33,713 nucleotides of DNA. Origin: an uncultured Arachnia sp. Lineage in GTDB: Bacteria; Actinomycetota; Actinomycetes; Propionibacteriales; Propionibacteriaceae. Positions 15,643-24,420 of this stretch are shown here, in pieces; position 1 is the stretch's first letter, and every line of letters begins with the position of its first letter. The stretch spans positions 1-33,713 of the forward strand of contig CANLTJ010000016.1 in the NCBI GenBank assembly GCA_947493995.1, in the 5' to 3' direction. Under the pieces are notes generated by a model. The model was not told the origin of the DNA, did no database searches, and saw nothing but the letters and a program-made list of their open reading frames with translations. The translations under genes and the position numbers were made by a program.

Positions 15643-18204
15643 TCAGTCTGTCTTCTCCACCAGATCGACCTCGACGGCCAGTGGCTGGTCTGCCGCGGTC
15701 CAGGTCACCTGGCCCGTAATCTTGCCGACAGATCGCAGATCAGCCCCGATGGTCTTCAGCCGATCCAACACCTCGGCCGGGCCGGAGAATGCCGCCCGCG
15801 ACACCTCGGTTTTCATGGAGACCTTCGCGTTCGATTTGGCTCCACGGATGGCGATGAGCGCCGCCGCGAGATCGGTCAGAAGTGCGTCGTCGCCGTCGAC
15901 TGCGATCTCATCGACGCTCGGCCAGGACGCCCGATGGATGGAACCGCCGTGGGTCCACCGCCACGCCTCCTCGGTGACGAACGGCATGAACGGGGCGAAG
16001 AGGCGGAGTTGCACGTCGAGCGCCAGACCGAGGGCCGCAAGGGCGGAGGCCTTCTCATCCTCGGACTGTGCACCATAGGCGCGTTCCTTGACGAGTTCCA
16101 GATAGTCGTCGCAGAAGGACCAGAAGAAGGTCTCGGTCTTCTCGAGCGCGGTGGTGTAATCGAAGGCGTCGAAGGCGGCGGTGGCGTCACGCACCACGCG
16201 GGTCAGGCCGGCGAGGACCGCCTTGTCGACGGGGTTTGTCACCGACTCCAGCCCACCGGCGTCGGCTGCCAGTGACAGCACGAAGTTGCTGGCGTTCAGT
16301 ATCTTCATGGCGAGCCGCCGGCCCACCTTCATCTGGGACTCATCGAACGGTGAGTCCAGGCCCGGGCGGGCCATGGCGGCGCGCCAGCGGACGGCGTCCG
16401 AGCCGAACTTGTCCAGGATGTCGGTGGGCACCACCACGTTGCCCTTGGACTTCGACATCTTCTTGCGATCCGGGTCCGTCACGAAGCCGGAGATGGTGGC
16501 GCGCTCCCACGGCAGCGAGCCGTTCTCGAAGTGCGCGCGGACGACGCGGCTGAACAGCCAGGTGCGGATGATGTCATGCGCCTGCGGGGCGAGATCCATG
16601 GGGAATGTGAGGTTGAACAGCTCCTCGTCGCGCTCCCAGCCGCATGCGATCTGCGGGGTGAGCGAGGAGGTGGCCCACGTGTCCATGATGTCGGGATCGG
16701 CCATGAAGCCACCCGGTTGGTTGCGCTGATCCTCGGAGTAGCCGGCGGGGCGGTGCCGCACCGGGTCGACGGGAAGCGACCCCTCGTCGGCGACCAGAGG
16801 GTGGTCGTGATCGGGTTCGCCATCGGCGTCCAGGGGATACCAGACGGGGAACGGCACGCCGAAGAAACGCTGGCGCGAGATCAGCCAGTCGCCAGCGAGG
16901 CCGCTGACCCAGTTCTCGTAGCGATGACGCATGTACTCGGGCGAGAACTTGAGCTCCCGGCCCCGTTCCAGAAACGTTTCCTTGAGGTCGTCGTCGCGCC
17001 CACCGTTGCGGATGTACCACTGACGGGTGGCCACGATCTCGAGTGGCTTGTCACCCTTCTCGTAGAAGTTGGCCATGCGGGAGGTGGCCTTGGGTTCGCC
17101 GTCGAGTTCGCCGTTCTCGCGCAGCATCGCGACGGTGGCCTCCCGGGCGGAGAACGCGGTCTTCCCAGCCAGCGGCTCGTAGGCCTCCGCGTTGGTAACC
17201 CATTCGGGTGTCTCGCGGACGAACCGACCGTCGCGCCCGATCACCGTGCGGGTGGGCAGGTCCAGCTCCCGCCACCACATCACGTCGGTGAGGTCACCGA
17301 AGGTGCAGCACATCGCGATGCCGGCACCCTTGTCGGGTTCTGCTGTCGGATGGGCGAGGACGGGGATCTCGACGCCGAAGATCGGCGAGGTGACCGTGGT
17401 GCCGAACAGCGGCTGATAGCGCTCGTCGTCGGGGTGGGCGATGAGCGCGCACACGCTGACGATCAGCTCCGGACGGGTGGTCTCGATGTGGATGGGTTCG
17501 CCGTCGGCGCCATGGAAGGCAACGCGGTGGTAGGCGCCGGGATATTCACGCGCCTCGAGTTCGGCCTGCGCGACGGCCGTGGAGAACGTCACGTCCCACA
17601 GCGTGGGCGCGTAGGAGAGGTAGGCCTCGCCGCGGGCGTAGTTCCGCAGGAATGCCTTCTGGGCGACGGCCTGGGCGTCGTCGGAGATGGTGGCATACAA
17701 GGTGTCCCAGTCCACGGACAGGCCCAATTGGCGCCACATCGTCTCGAAGACCTGCTCGTCCACTTCCGTCAGCTCGTGACACAGCTCGATGAAGTTGGCG
17801 CGACTGATGGGCAGTTGACGCTTGGAATCCGGCTTGGCGGGGGGTGTGAACTCGGCGTCGTAGGCGATGGACGGGTCGCACCGGACGCCGTAGTAGTTCT
17901 GCACGCGACGCTCCGTCGGCAGACCATTGTCGTCCCAGCCCATCGGGTAGAACACCTGCTTGCCCTTCATGCGCTGGTACCGGGCGACGAGATCCGTGTG
18001 CGTGTAGCTGAAGACGTGACCGACGTGGAGTGAGCCGGACACCGTCGGGGGAGGGGTGTCGATGCTGAAGACGTCCGCACGGCTGGCGGGACGCTCGAAT
18101 GCGTAGGTCTTCTCGTCGCGCCACACTTCGCTCCACTTGGACTCCAGTCCTTCCAGGATGGGCTTGTCGGGAAGACCGGACGGCTGTCGTGCGTGCTCAC
18201 TCAT
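15643..18204 (-). CDS. valS: Valyl-tRNA synthetase, archaeal-type
   Basis: An 853-residue class I synthetase that charges tRNA-Val. The HIGH motif is HVGH (60-63) and KMSKS is at 582-586 (KKMSKSKGN). The stretch [17 protein letters not shown] (about 86-102) matches archaeal/rickettsial ValRS, in place of the usual bacterial PGTDHAGIATQ. The editing domain CP1 lies at ~230-380. The protein ends soon after the anticodon-binding domain, without the long C-terminal coiled coil of bacterial ValRS. A TAGGAT hexamer 7 nt before the ATG suggests a leaderless transcript. In other actinobacteria valS precedes folC on one strand; here it is inverted and distant. Confidence 0.95.
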   Translation of the reverse strand: MSEHARQPSGLPDKPILEGLESKWSEVWRDEKTYAFERPASRADVFSIDTPPPTVSGSLHVGHVFSYTHTDLVARYQRMKGKQVFYPMGWDDNGLPTERRVQNYYGVRCDPSIAYDAEFTPPAKPDSKRQLPISRANFIELCHELTEVDEQVFETMWRQLGLSVDWDTLYATISDDAQAVAQKAFLRNYARGEAYLSYAPTLWDVTFSTAVAQAELEAREYPGAYHRVAFHGADGEPIHIETTRPELIVSVCALIAHPDDERYQPLFGTTVTSPIFGVEIPVLAHPTAEPDKGAGIAMCCTFGDLTDVMWWRELDLPTRTVIGRDGRFVRETPEWVTNAEAYEPLAGKTAFSAREATVAMLRENGELDGEPKATSRMANFYEKGDKPLEIVATRQWYIRNGGRDDDLKETFLERGRELKFSPEYMRHRYENWVSGLAGDWLISRQRFFGVPFPVWYPLDADGEPDHDHPLVADEGSLPVDPVRHRPAGYSEDQRNQPGGFMADPDIMDTWATSSLTPQIACGWERDEELFNLTFPMDLAPQAHDIIRTWLFSRVVRAHFENGSLPWERATISGFVTDPDRKKMSKSKGNVVVPTDILDKFGSDAVRWRAAMARPGLDSPFDESQMKVGRRLAMKILNASNFVLSLAADAGGLESVTNPVDKAVLAGLTRVVRDATAAFDAFDYTTALEKTETFFWSFCDDYLELVKERAYGAQSEDEKASALAALGLALDVQLRLFAPFMPFVTEEAWRWTHGGSIHRASWPSVDEIAVDGDDALLTDLAAALIAIRGAKSNAKVSMKTEVSRAAFSGPAEVLDRLKTIGADLRSVGKITGQVTWTAADQPLAVEVDLVEKTD

Positions 18205-18211
18205 GCGCTGA

Positions 18212-18241
18212 ATCCTAGTGACTGCTTAGCGAGCGCCCCAA
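18212..18241 (-). promoter_or_regulatory. valS promoter, leaderless
   Basis: On the minus strand TTGGGG (18241-18236), an 18-bp spacer and TAGGAT (18217-18212) lie 7 nt before the valS ATG. This is the best -35/-10 pair among the leaderless candidates here. Confidence 0.5.
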
Positions 18242-18277
18242 TCGATCAGGTGTGCTCTTGCCGTCAAATGATGACGA

Positions 18278-18748
18278 TCACCATGGCGCTCGTCCCTGGG
18301 TAGCAAGTGGATGATGCGTGGCGGCAGTGTGTGGCTCCACAGTGTGAAACCTCTGTGCAGTGACTTGTCTCTGGTGCTCGAGCATCGCCCGTTTGATAGC
18401 TGCGGTCAGGCTCGTCGGCGACATGCCGAGGTCGACAGCGTACCGAGCGACATCCTGCACCAGCTCCATCAGTCGTTCCTCACGCACCTCCCCATCCGCA
18501 CGCGGGGGGGCCGTGACCCGTGTGCCGGCGCCACGACGAGACAGAACCATGCCGTCCTTTTCCAGCTGCGCATAAGCGCGTGCAACCGTCCCGGCTGCGA
18601 GGGATAGGTCAGCAGCTAGTTGTCGCACGGACGGTAACCTCTGCCCGTCGACGAGAGCGCCCTCCGTGATCAGTTCATCGAGTTGTCGACGCAGTTGTTC
18701 GAACGGAGGTGTGGGGTCGCTGGCGTCGACATGTAGCCGCAAGCTCAC
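18278..18748 (-). CDS. GntR family transcriptional regulator (YtrA-like)
   Basis: A 156-residue regulator with an N-terminal winged helix-turn-helix of the GntR family: PPFEQLRRQLDELI, LPSVRQLAADLSLAAGTVARAYAQLEKDGMV and SRRGAGTRV (about residues 14-80). The C-terminal part is short (~75 residues, helical) and has no ligand-binding domain, as in the YtrA subfamily, which usually controls membrane-transport genes encoded beside it. The GTG start overlaps the stop of the upstream membrane-protein gene (GTGA, 18745-18748), so the two are cotranscribed and translationally coupled. It is likely an autorepressor acting on the palindrome at 19701-19722. Confidence 0.88.
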   Translation of the reverse strand: MSLRLHVDASDPTPPFEQLRRQLDELITEGALVDGQRLPSVRQLAADLSLAAGTVARAYAQLEKDGMVLSRRGAGTRVTAPPRADGEVREERLMELVQDVARYAVDLGMSPTSLTAAIKRAMLEHQRQVTAQRFHTVEPHTAATHHPLATQGRAPW

Positions 18749-19689
18749 GACGGGGCCTCGGACTTCGCCGCGGCACTACCGTGACTTTGGCGTAGGCGCG
18801 AGTCGGCGCCGGGGAGCACCAGGAGGACGGCGCACCAGATTGCCATCGCCATCGCCGCAAACTCCAGCAGCACCCCGCTCCAGCCCGCAAGTCGGAGCAA
18901 CGCGGGGACAGAGTTCTGCGGGATAGCGAGGGTGGAGACGAGAACGCCGACGAGGAATAGAGTGCCGGCCACACCCACCCCGACGGCAGCGAGGATCGAT
19001 TCCACGGCGCGGGCGCGAACAAGATCATCAACCCGTACGATTTCGGGGTCGGATGCATCTCGCGGGCGGCGCACTGTGATGCTGATAGCAACCCACGCAA
19101 GGACGAGCATTATGCTCAGCGCCACGGTGAGGGGCACTGCGTAGAACGATCCCGGCCACGGTCCAATTGTCGCCGTGAATGCAGGGTCCCCAGACGCTCT
19201 GAAGGAGAACGCCCGGCCAGCGCGCCCCATGTCGTCAGGCACACCGACGCCGGTGGTCCAGCTCAGTGCCAGAGCAAGAACTACTGTCGTCGCTGCGACC
19301 AGAACGCTCAATCGTTTGGGGAGGTACGTGCCGATGCGACGGATCTCGAGTCCAGCACTCCCTGCTGTCCTTGCCGCGTCGTGTGTCAGAACTCCGGCGA
19401 CGAGGGTTGCGAGGATTTGAGTCAGGGCAAATATTGCGGGAACCAGGAAGATAGCCAGCCCCAACCGATAAGCATCTCGCTGAAGCCAAACGAGCGTGAC
19501 AACGCCGATCCCCACGATTAGTCCGATGATCCGGGCTACGCCATTCACGGTGCGCAGCCGGGACAGCCCAGGGAATTCCTGCTCGTTGATAACTGCGATC
19601 TTGCGGCGCCTCGGGACGGAGGTGCAGATGACGCCAACCAGAGTCGCGACCGCAAGTAGAGGCAATACGAGCACAGCAAAGGAAGACAT
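18745..19689 (-). CDS. Multi-pass membrane protein, function unknown, coupled to GntR regulator
   Basis: A ~314-residue membrane protein with about seven hydrophobic segments: near the N-terminus (FAVLVLPLLAVATLVGV), then IIGLIVGIGVVTLVW, IFLVPAIFALTQILAT, LVAATTVVLALALSW, VALSIMLVLAWVAISI, AAVGVGVAGTLFLVGV and the last near the C-terminus. I start at ATG 19689, 7 nt after AAAGG; ATG 19695 is too close to that site. No ATPase or substrate motif is seen, and no ABC transporter gene adjoins, although YtrA-type regulators normally accompany one. The function cannot be named; an envelope-stress or small-molecule response role is only a guess from the regulator. Confidence 0.78.
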   Translation of the reverse strand: MSSFAVLVLPLLAVATLVGVICTSVPRRRKIAVINEQEFPGLSRLRTVNGVARIIGLIVGIGVVTLVWLQRDAYRLGLAIFLVPAIFALTQILATLVAGVLTHDAARTAGSAGLEIRRIGTYLPKRLSVLVAATTVVLALALSWTTGVGVPDDMGRAGRAFSFRASGDPAFTATIGPWPGSFYAVPLTVALSIMLVLAWVAISITVRRPRDASDPEIVRVDDLVRARAVESILAAVGVGVAGTLFLVGVLVSTLAIPQNSVPALLRLAGWSGVLLEFAAMAMAIWCAVLLVLPGADSRLRQSHGSAAAKSEAPS

Positions 19690-19700
19690 GTTCATACCTT

Positions 19701-19722
19701 TTGTAGTAGGCCGATGATACAA
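19701..19722. promoter_or_regulatory. Candidate GntR operator (imperfect 22-bp palindrome)
   Basis: TTGTA at one end and TACAA at the other, with matching A/T positions inside, form an imperfect 22-bp palindrome 11 bp upstream of the membrane-protein start. Dyad spacing and location suit autoregulation by the cotranscribed GntR protein. Confidence 0.45.
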
Positions 19723-19782
19723 GTCAGTCCCACCACTGAGCGTAGATGTGTCAAGAGGTTGTTACAAAACATACGCGACAAA

Positions 19783-19816
19783 GCCGCCGCCCGATTGATC
19801 GGGCGGCGGCTTCGCG
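19783..19816 (-). terminator. Rho-independent terminator of the dsbA-like gene
   Basis: A perfect 11-bp stem GCCGCCGCCCG / CGGGCGGCGGC with a 6-nt loop lies just after the stop of the dsbA-like gene. On the minus strand it is followed by TTTGT. Confidence 0.75.
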
Positions 19817-19828
19817 GTCTGAGGGGTG

Positions 19829-20623
19829 CTAGGAGGCGTTGGCCTCGGTGATGGCCCGCAGCAGGTCGTCCGGTGTCGGCTGAATGGCGGGCTGACCGGC
19901 GGCGTCGGTGAACTGGAGCCTGGTGTCTCCCACCATGTAGGTGGGCGTCGAAGTGATGCCATCGTCAACGAACTGCTCGTCGGAGGCTTCCGCGAAATCT
20001 GCGAAGGCTTGGCCGTCGTAGAGTTCCTGGAACCTCTCGAGGTCGGCTCCCTCGATCCCAGCCTCCGTGGGGATGTCCACGCGTAGCTGCTGTTCGGTGT
20101 AGCCCGAGCCCTCCGTGGGCTGGTTGGCGAACATGATGGAGTGGTACTCACGGAACCTGCCCACCTCGTCGGCAGCGGCCATGGCCATGGCGGCCCGCTC
20201 GGAGGCGTCGTTGCCGAGGTTCCCGTCGAGGAAGTGTGCGGTGATGACCTCGGCTGTGATCTCACCCTGGTCAATGAGTTGCAGAACGGAGTCTCCGTAG
20301 GTGTTCTCCGTCGCGGCGCAGCCGGGACACTGGGGGTCCTCGTACAGCTTCACGTGCGGCGCATCCGCTGCGGGCTCGACGTCCCGGCTCACAATCTCTA
20401 TGCCGGAATTCTCCGTCGCATTCGGAGGCTGGATTTGTGCGGCGGTGGGCGTCTGACTACTCAGCGTCGGGACGATGACCATCGCGAGAACCACAATGAC
20501 TACCAACGCAACTGCGCCAAGGGAAACCCAGAGGATGCGGGCGTTGCGACGTCCTCTCGCTTCCTCGGCCTCGGCTTTCAGTCTCATTGCTTCGCGGCGG
20601 CTGGGGCCAGAGTTGTTGGCCAT
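19829..20623 (-). CDS. Membrane-anchored DsbA-family thioredoxin-fold protein
   Basis: A 264-residue thioredoxin-fold protein. A cytoplasmic, positively charged N-terminus (residues 1-29) is followed by one transmembrane helix (~30-52, ILWVSLGAVALVVIVVLAMVI), so the domain faces outside. The redox motif is C99-P-G-C102 in DPQCPGCAATE, and the cis-proline region is TSTPTYMVG. The layout is that of actinobacterial DsbA/DsbG-like oxidoreductases that help fold exported proteins. CPGC is less common than CPHC, so the redox potential may differ. GAGGAG lies 7 nt before ATG 20623. It is transcribed away from folC and followed by a strong terminator. Confidence 0.87.
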   Translation of the reverse strand: MANNSGPSRREAMRLKAEAEEARGRRNARILWVSLGAVALVVIVVLAMVIVPTLSSQTPTAAQIQPPNATENSGIEIVSRDVEPAADAPHVKLYEDPQCPGCAATENTYGDSVLQLIDQGEITAEVITAHFLDGNLGNDASERAAMAMAAADEVGRFREYHSIMFANQPTEGSGYTEQQLRVDIPTEAGIEGADLERFQELYDGQAFADFAEASDEQFVDDGITSTPTYMVGDTRLQFTDAAGQPAIQPTPDDLLRAITEANAS

Positions 20624-20774
20624 GGACGGTACTCCTCGGGATCAGTTGTCCGAACTCGGATCGTTGGGGGTGTGGCGAGCGAAATCGTTCAGCGTGCAGC
20701 AACAGGGATTTCGTTCACGGCCTCATCTTAACGGGTGTATCAAGAGGTGTTCCGACCACACTCAAGCCAGTCGA

Positions 20775-20780
20775 TACGCT
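20775..20780 (+). promoter_or_regulatory. -10 element for folC
   Basis: TACGCT lies 10 nt before ATG 20791, giving a leader of only about 3 nt. No clear -35 is seen; TCCGAC at 20751 is weak. Confidence 0.3.
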
Positions 20781-20790
20781 GGTGTGCATC

Positions 20791-22164
20791 ATGAACCATT
20801 CCTCGCACCGCGACCTCGTTGCTCAGCTCACCAGTAGATGGCCGGAGAGCCGTGTGGCGCCCAGCCTGTCGCGCGTCGAAGCCGTCATGAATCTGCTAGG
20901 GGATCCGCAACGCTCCGTCCCCATCATTCAGGTGGCCGGTACCAACGGCAAGGGCAGCACCGCCATCATGATCGATGCGCTGCTGCGCGCATCCGGACTG
21001 CGCGTCGGGCGTTTCGCCAGCCCGCATCTCTCCGACGTTCGCGAGCGCATCGTGATCGACGGCGAACCCGTCAGCGAGGAGCGGTTCGACGAGGTCTGGG
21101 AGGAGATCCGTCCCTTCGTCGAGATGGTGGATGGGCAGAAGCTCGACGGTGTTGAGCTGACATTCTTCGAGGTCATCACCGCCATGGCCTACGCCGCCTT
21201 CGCTGATGCGCCGGTGGATGTCGCCGTCGTGGAGGTGGGCCTGGGTGGTCGCTGGGACGCAACCAGCGTTGTGGAACCCAAGGTCTCCGTCGTGTGCCCC
21301 ATCGGTCTCGACCACACCCACATCCTGGGTGACACGATCGCCGAAGTGGCAGCGGAGAAGGCCGGAATCATCAAGGAGGGCAGCGTGGCGGTCCTCTCCG
21401 GCCAGGATCCCGCCGCAGCTCCGATACTCCTGGCCCGTGCCGTCGAGGTGGGGGCCGAGGTCAAGGCAGAGGGGCCCGACTTCTCCGTCCTCGAACGGCA
21501 GGTTGCCGTCGGTGGCCAACTACTGCGACTCGACACCACAGGTGGCCCCGTCGCCGACGTGTTCCTGCCGCTCTTCGGCGGGCACATGGCGCGCAACGCG
21601 GCCCTCGCCGTGGCTGCGGTGGAGGCCTTCCTGGGGGGCAAACCCCTATCCCATGAGATCATCACCGAGGGCCTGGCTGCCGTGGAGGCTCCGGCACGTC
21701 TGGAACTCGTGAAGACGTCCCCGGCCATCGTGCTGGACACCGCCCACAACGTACAGGCGGCGCGCGCCACGATCGACGCGGCCACTGAGTCGTTCGCGTT
21801 CACTCCGATGATCGGCGTGGTGGCGATGATGGCGGACAAGGACTCCACGGCTGTCTTGCAGATCTTCGCCGAGCAGATGGACGAGGTGGTCATCACGCGG
21901 ACCGCGAACTCCCCGCGCGCCCGATCCGTCGACGATCTCGCGGCCGAGGCCGAGGACATCTGGCCCAGGGGCAAGGTGCACCGGGCGGATCGCATGGCGG
22001 ATGCCATCGACATGGCGGCGTCCCTCGCTGATGCCGCGGGAACGCATGCTGGCGTGCTCATTGCAGGTTCCGTCATTGCTGCTGGCGAGGCGCGAGACCT
22101 CCTCGTGCAGGAAAGTGACGAGGAGAGCAGCGCACCGTCGGAGCGCGAGGGTGACGACGAATGA
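20791..22164 (+). CDS. folC: Bifunctional folylpolyglutamate synthase / dihydrofolate synthase
   Basis: A 457-residue Mur-ligase-fold enzyme that adds glutamate to dihydropteroate or folates. The P-loop is AGTNGKGST (49-57), followed by SPHLSDVRERI, the magnesium-binding EVGLGGRWDATSVV, and the GLDHTHILGDT motif. The C-terminal domain has LELVKTSPAIVLDTAHN and the Mur-ligase-like fold. ATG 20791 is chosen because the family's N-terminus starts near the LTSRWPESRV segment; the open frame further upstream is not coding. The stop overlaps the next start by 4 bp (ATGA). It heads the folC-DUF4233-ndk-CPBP operon. Confidence 0.95.
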   Translation: MNHSSHRDLVAQLTSRWPESRVAPSLSRVEAVMNLLGDPQRSVPIIQVAGTNGKGSTAIMIDALLRASGLRVGRFASPHLSDVRERIVIDGEPVSEERFDEVWEEIRPFVEMVDGQKLDGVELTFFEVITAMAYAAFADAPVDVAVVEVGLGGRWDATSVVEPKVSVVCPIGLDHTHILGDTIAEVAAEKAGIIKEGSVAVLSGQDPAAAPILLARAVEVGAEVKAEGPDFSVLERQVAVGGQLLRLDTTGGPVADVFLPLFGGHMARNAALAVAAVEAFLGGKPLSHEIITEGLAAVEAPARLELVKTSPAIVLDTAHNVQAARATIDAATESFAFTPMIGVVAMMADKDSTAVLQIFAEQMDEVVITRTANSPRARSVDDLAAEAEDIWPRGKVHRADRMADAIDMAASLADAAGTHAGVLIAGSVIAAGEARDLLVQESDEESSAPSEREGDDE

Positions 22165-22523
22165 AGCTGACTCCCACCAACCCGATGCGCTCCGCCCTGA
22201 TGTCGGTGCTGGTTTTCGAGGTCATCGTGTTCTGGCTGGGTTTCGCCGGCATGGTGCAGGTTGACGATGTGGCAGTGGGCACCGCTGCGCTGTGGGTGGG
22301 CGTCGCCAGCGTCCTCGCCGTCGTCGCTACCGCTGGTCTCCGTAAGGGCTGGGGCTATCCGGTGGCGTGGCTCACGCAGGTGGCTGCCATCCTGCTTGGT
22401 CTCCTCACCCCCTGGATGTATGCCATGGGCATCGTCTTCGCACTGATCTGGACGATCTCCTTCGTCCTCGGCAAACGCCTGGAAACCAGGTTTAACCACC
22501 ACAAGGAAGCAGGAACACCGTGA
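22161..22523 (+). CDS. DUF4233 membrane protein
   Basis: A 120-residue protein with four hydrophobic segments (LMSVLVFEVIVFWLGF, ALWVGVASVLAVVATAGL, VAWLTQVAAILLGLL, MYAMGIVFALIWTISFVL). The length, the N-terminal RSALMSVLVFE and the position between folC and ndk identify it as the DUF4233 protein found in the same place in mycobacteria. Its function is unknown. Overlaps folC and ndk by 4 bp each. Confidence 0.88.
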   Translation: MKLTPTNPMRSALMSVLVFEVIVFWLGFAGMVQVDDVAVGTAALWVGVASVLAVVATAGLRKGWGYPVAWLTQVAAILLGLLTPWMYAMGIVFALIWTISFVLGKRLETRFNHHKEAGTP

Positions 22524-22930
22524 ACGAGCGGACCTTCGTCATCATCAAGCCCGACGCCGTCGCCGCCGGACACGTCGGCAACATCCTCAACCGCTACGAG
22601 GAGGCAGGTTTCCGCCCCGAGGCCATGGAACTGCGCACCATCGACGGTGAGTTCGCGGACCGACACTACGCCGAACATCTCGGACGCGACTACTACCCGC
22701 CCCTTCGCGAGTTCATGACCCAGGGTCCGCTGATCGCGATGATTCTGGCGGGGGAGAATGCACTGGAAGGCGTCCGGGAGCTCAATGGAGCGACGGACCC
22801 CGCAAAGGCGGACGCCGACACCATTCGTGCTGACTTCGGAACGTCGGTGAAGTCAAACTGCGTTCATGCCTCCGACAGTCCGGAATCCGCGGCCAGCGAG
22901 ATCAGTCTGTGGTTCCCGGGACGGGCATGA
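22520..22930 (+). CDS. ndk: Nucleoside diphosphate kinase
   Basis: A 136-residue enzyme that transfers the gamma phosphate from NTPs to NDPs through a phosphohistidine. The active-site His is H116 in NCVHASDSPESA, and the N-terminal ERTFVIIKPDAV is the family signature. The GTG start overlaps the DUF4233 stop (GTGA), and the stop overlaps the next start (ATGA). Length is normal. Confidence 0.97.
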   Translation: MNERTFVIIKPDAVAAGHVGNILNRYEEAGFRPEAMELRTIDGEFADRHYAEHLGRDYYPPLREFMTQGPLIAMILAGENALEGVRELNGATDPAKADADTIRADFGTSVKSNCVHASDSPESAASEISLWFPGRA

Positions 22931-24294
22931 CAGAGACCAACCCGGACTGGTCCTCTCCGGACGGAGCATCACCCGAACGCCCACAGCATGGGCACCCATC
23001 CGCCGCGCGACCAGACGGCAACGACCCATCGGCGGAAGACACACCGTCGTTCGCCCCGCCAGTTATGGGGAATCCACCTGCCGCCCGGCCAGTCACGGGG
23101 AACCCACCGTCCGCGCCGCCAACCACCGGCAATCCACCCGCCGGTCGGCCAATCATGGGAAGTCCACGCGACGCGCCGCCGCAGCCACCTGCAGCGCCCC
23201 CGCCGTTTCCGCCACCTGCAGCGCCCCCGCCGTTTCCGCCACCTGCAGCGCCGCCGCCTCCTGGCCAGCTGCCTCCCGGTCAACTGCCCCTCTCGGGCAC
23301 ACCCCCATGGGGGGTCCCGCAACCGTGGGGGCCGCCGCCCAAGCCTTCGCCCCTGCCCGTCGAGGTCCGCGAGTATCCAGCGTTCTGGCGGGCACCGGGA
23401 ATACCGTGGTGGAAACCAGCACTCGCCGTCGTGCTCGGCGCCGTGGGTTTCATCGGATCCAGCATCGTCGTCGGATTCCTGGGACTGCTCATCGAAGCCG
23501 CTGTCAGTGGCAGAAGCATCCGCGAAGTCGCGCAAGAGCTGGGGATGTTGAGGATCACGCCCATCATCTTCCTCACCAACAGCGTGTCGCTGGCGCTCCT
23601 TGTGCCACTGACGTTCCTGCTGTCGAGGCTGGTGGGACAGAAGGGTGGGTGGATCAGTTCGGTCGTGGGACGTGTTCGTTGGAGCTGGCTGCTCCGGTGT
23701 TTCGGTGTCAGCTTCGTGGCCGTGGCGATTCTCATCGGAGTTTTGATCTCGCTGGAGGGATGGGAGAACCAGGGGCTGGCAATGCGGCCCGGATGGTGGT
23801 GGCTGCTGGTGGGGATCATCGTCGTCACACCCTTCCAGGCGGCGGGGGAGGAGTACCTCGTCCGAGGGGTGCTGAACCGGGCGGTGGCGTCGTTCATTCC
23901 TGCGCGCGTGGCCGGGGCCGTTCTGGGGGCGGTGGTGAGCAGTGTCGTGTTCATGTTCATCCATGGAGCCGGAGACATCTGGCTCAACATCACCTACTTC
24001 AGTATGGGGATGTTGTTCTCCTACCTTGCCTGGCGAACGGGGGGACTGGAGGCGGCCGTCGCCATGCACACGGCAAATAATCTCGTGGCCATGCTGTTCC
24101 TTCCGTTCCAGGACATCAGCGAACTGTTCGACCGGACCGAGGGCACCGGGGATCCCCTCTCGTCGCTGCTGCAACTGGGCTTGCTGGGCATTGCGGCCGC
24201 GATCATCGTCGCGATGGCGCGACGCTCCTCCATCGAACGCTGGGGACCTCCGGCCATCGTCGGAGAGGCTGGAGGGACACCCCAGCGTCAGTGA
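22927..24294 (+). CDS. CPBP family intramembrane metalloprotease with Pro-rich N-terminal region
   Basis: A 455-residue protein. Residues 1-~145 form a long cytoplasmic Pro-rich region with 10-residue repeats of the type GNPP(A/S)xxPxx, followed by 9-residue PPAAPPPFP repeats. Then come eight or so transmembrane helices with the CPBP/Abi glutamic-protease motifs: E308-E309-xxxR in AGEEYLVRG, H346 in FMFIHG, and H381 in AAVAMHTANN. CPBP proteins cleave membrane substrates (CAAX processing, bacteriocin immunity). Such N-terminal Pro-rich arms are common on actinobacterial membrane proteins and may bind partners. Last gene of the folC operon, coupled to ndk by a 4-bp overlap. Confidence 0.88.
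   Translation: MTETNPDWSSPDGASPERPQHGHPSAARPDGNDPSAEDTPSFAPPVMGNPPAARPVTGNPPSAPPTTGNPPAGRPIMGSPRDAPPQPPAAPPPFPPPAAPPPFPPPAAPPPPGQLPPGQLPLSGTPPWGVPQPWGPPPKPSPLPVEVREYPAFWRAPGIPWWKPALAVVLGAVGFIGSSIVVGFLGLLIEAAVSGRSIREVAQELGMLRITPIIFLTNSVSLALLVPLTFLLSRLVGQKGGWISSVVGRVRWSWLLRCFGVSFVAVAILIGVLISLEGWENQGLAMRPGWWWLLVGIIVVTPFQAAGEEYLVRGVLNRAVASFIPARVAGAVLGAVVSSVVFMFIHGAGDIWLNITYFSMGMLFSYLAWRTGGLEAAVAMHTANNLVAMLFLPFQDISELFDRTEGTGDPLSSLLQLGLLGIAAAIIVAMARRSSIERWGPPAIVGEAGGTPQRQ
23185..23252 (+). repeat. 27-bp tandem repeat within the CPBP gene
   Basis: Two identical 27-bp units (23185-23211, 23212-23238) and a partial third (14 bp) encode PPAAPPPFP. Identity at the DNA level suggests recent slippage. 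Confidence 0.85.
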
Positions 24295-24420
24295 GTCGTC
24301 GCCGGAACGTTCGTGGAGCGGGAATTCAGGAGGAGGGGATCCAGAACGGCGCCGCGACGAACGGCTGCGGTGGTTGCGACCCAACGCACGACCGGACACG
24401 CCGCGCTCACTGGCCTCGGC

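Noticed and set aside
16531..18033. Plus-strand 500-codon frame opposite valS
   Set aside because: Antisense shadow; valS motifs on the minus strand are complete.
18230..18292. Inverted repeat CGAGCGCC/GGCGCTCG between valS and the GntR gene
   Set aside because: The arms are only 8 bp, 47 nt apart, GC-rich and one lies in coding sequence; chance is likely.
19749..20750. TCAAGAGGT present on both sides of the dsbA-like gene
   Set aside because: Only 9 bp are shared and the flanks diverge; not enough to claim a repeat.
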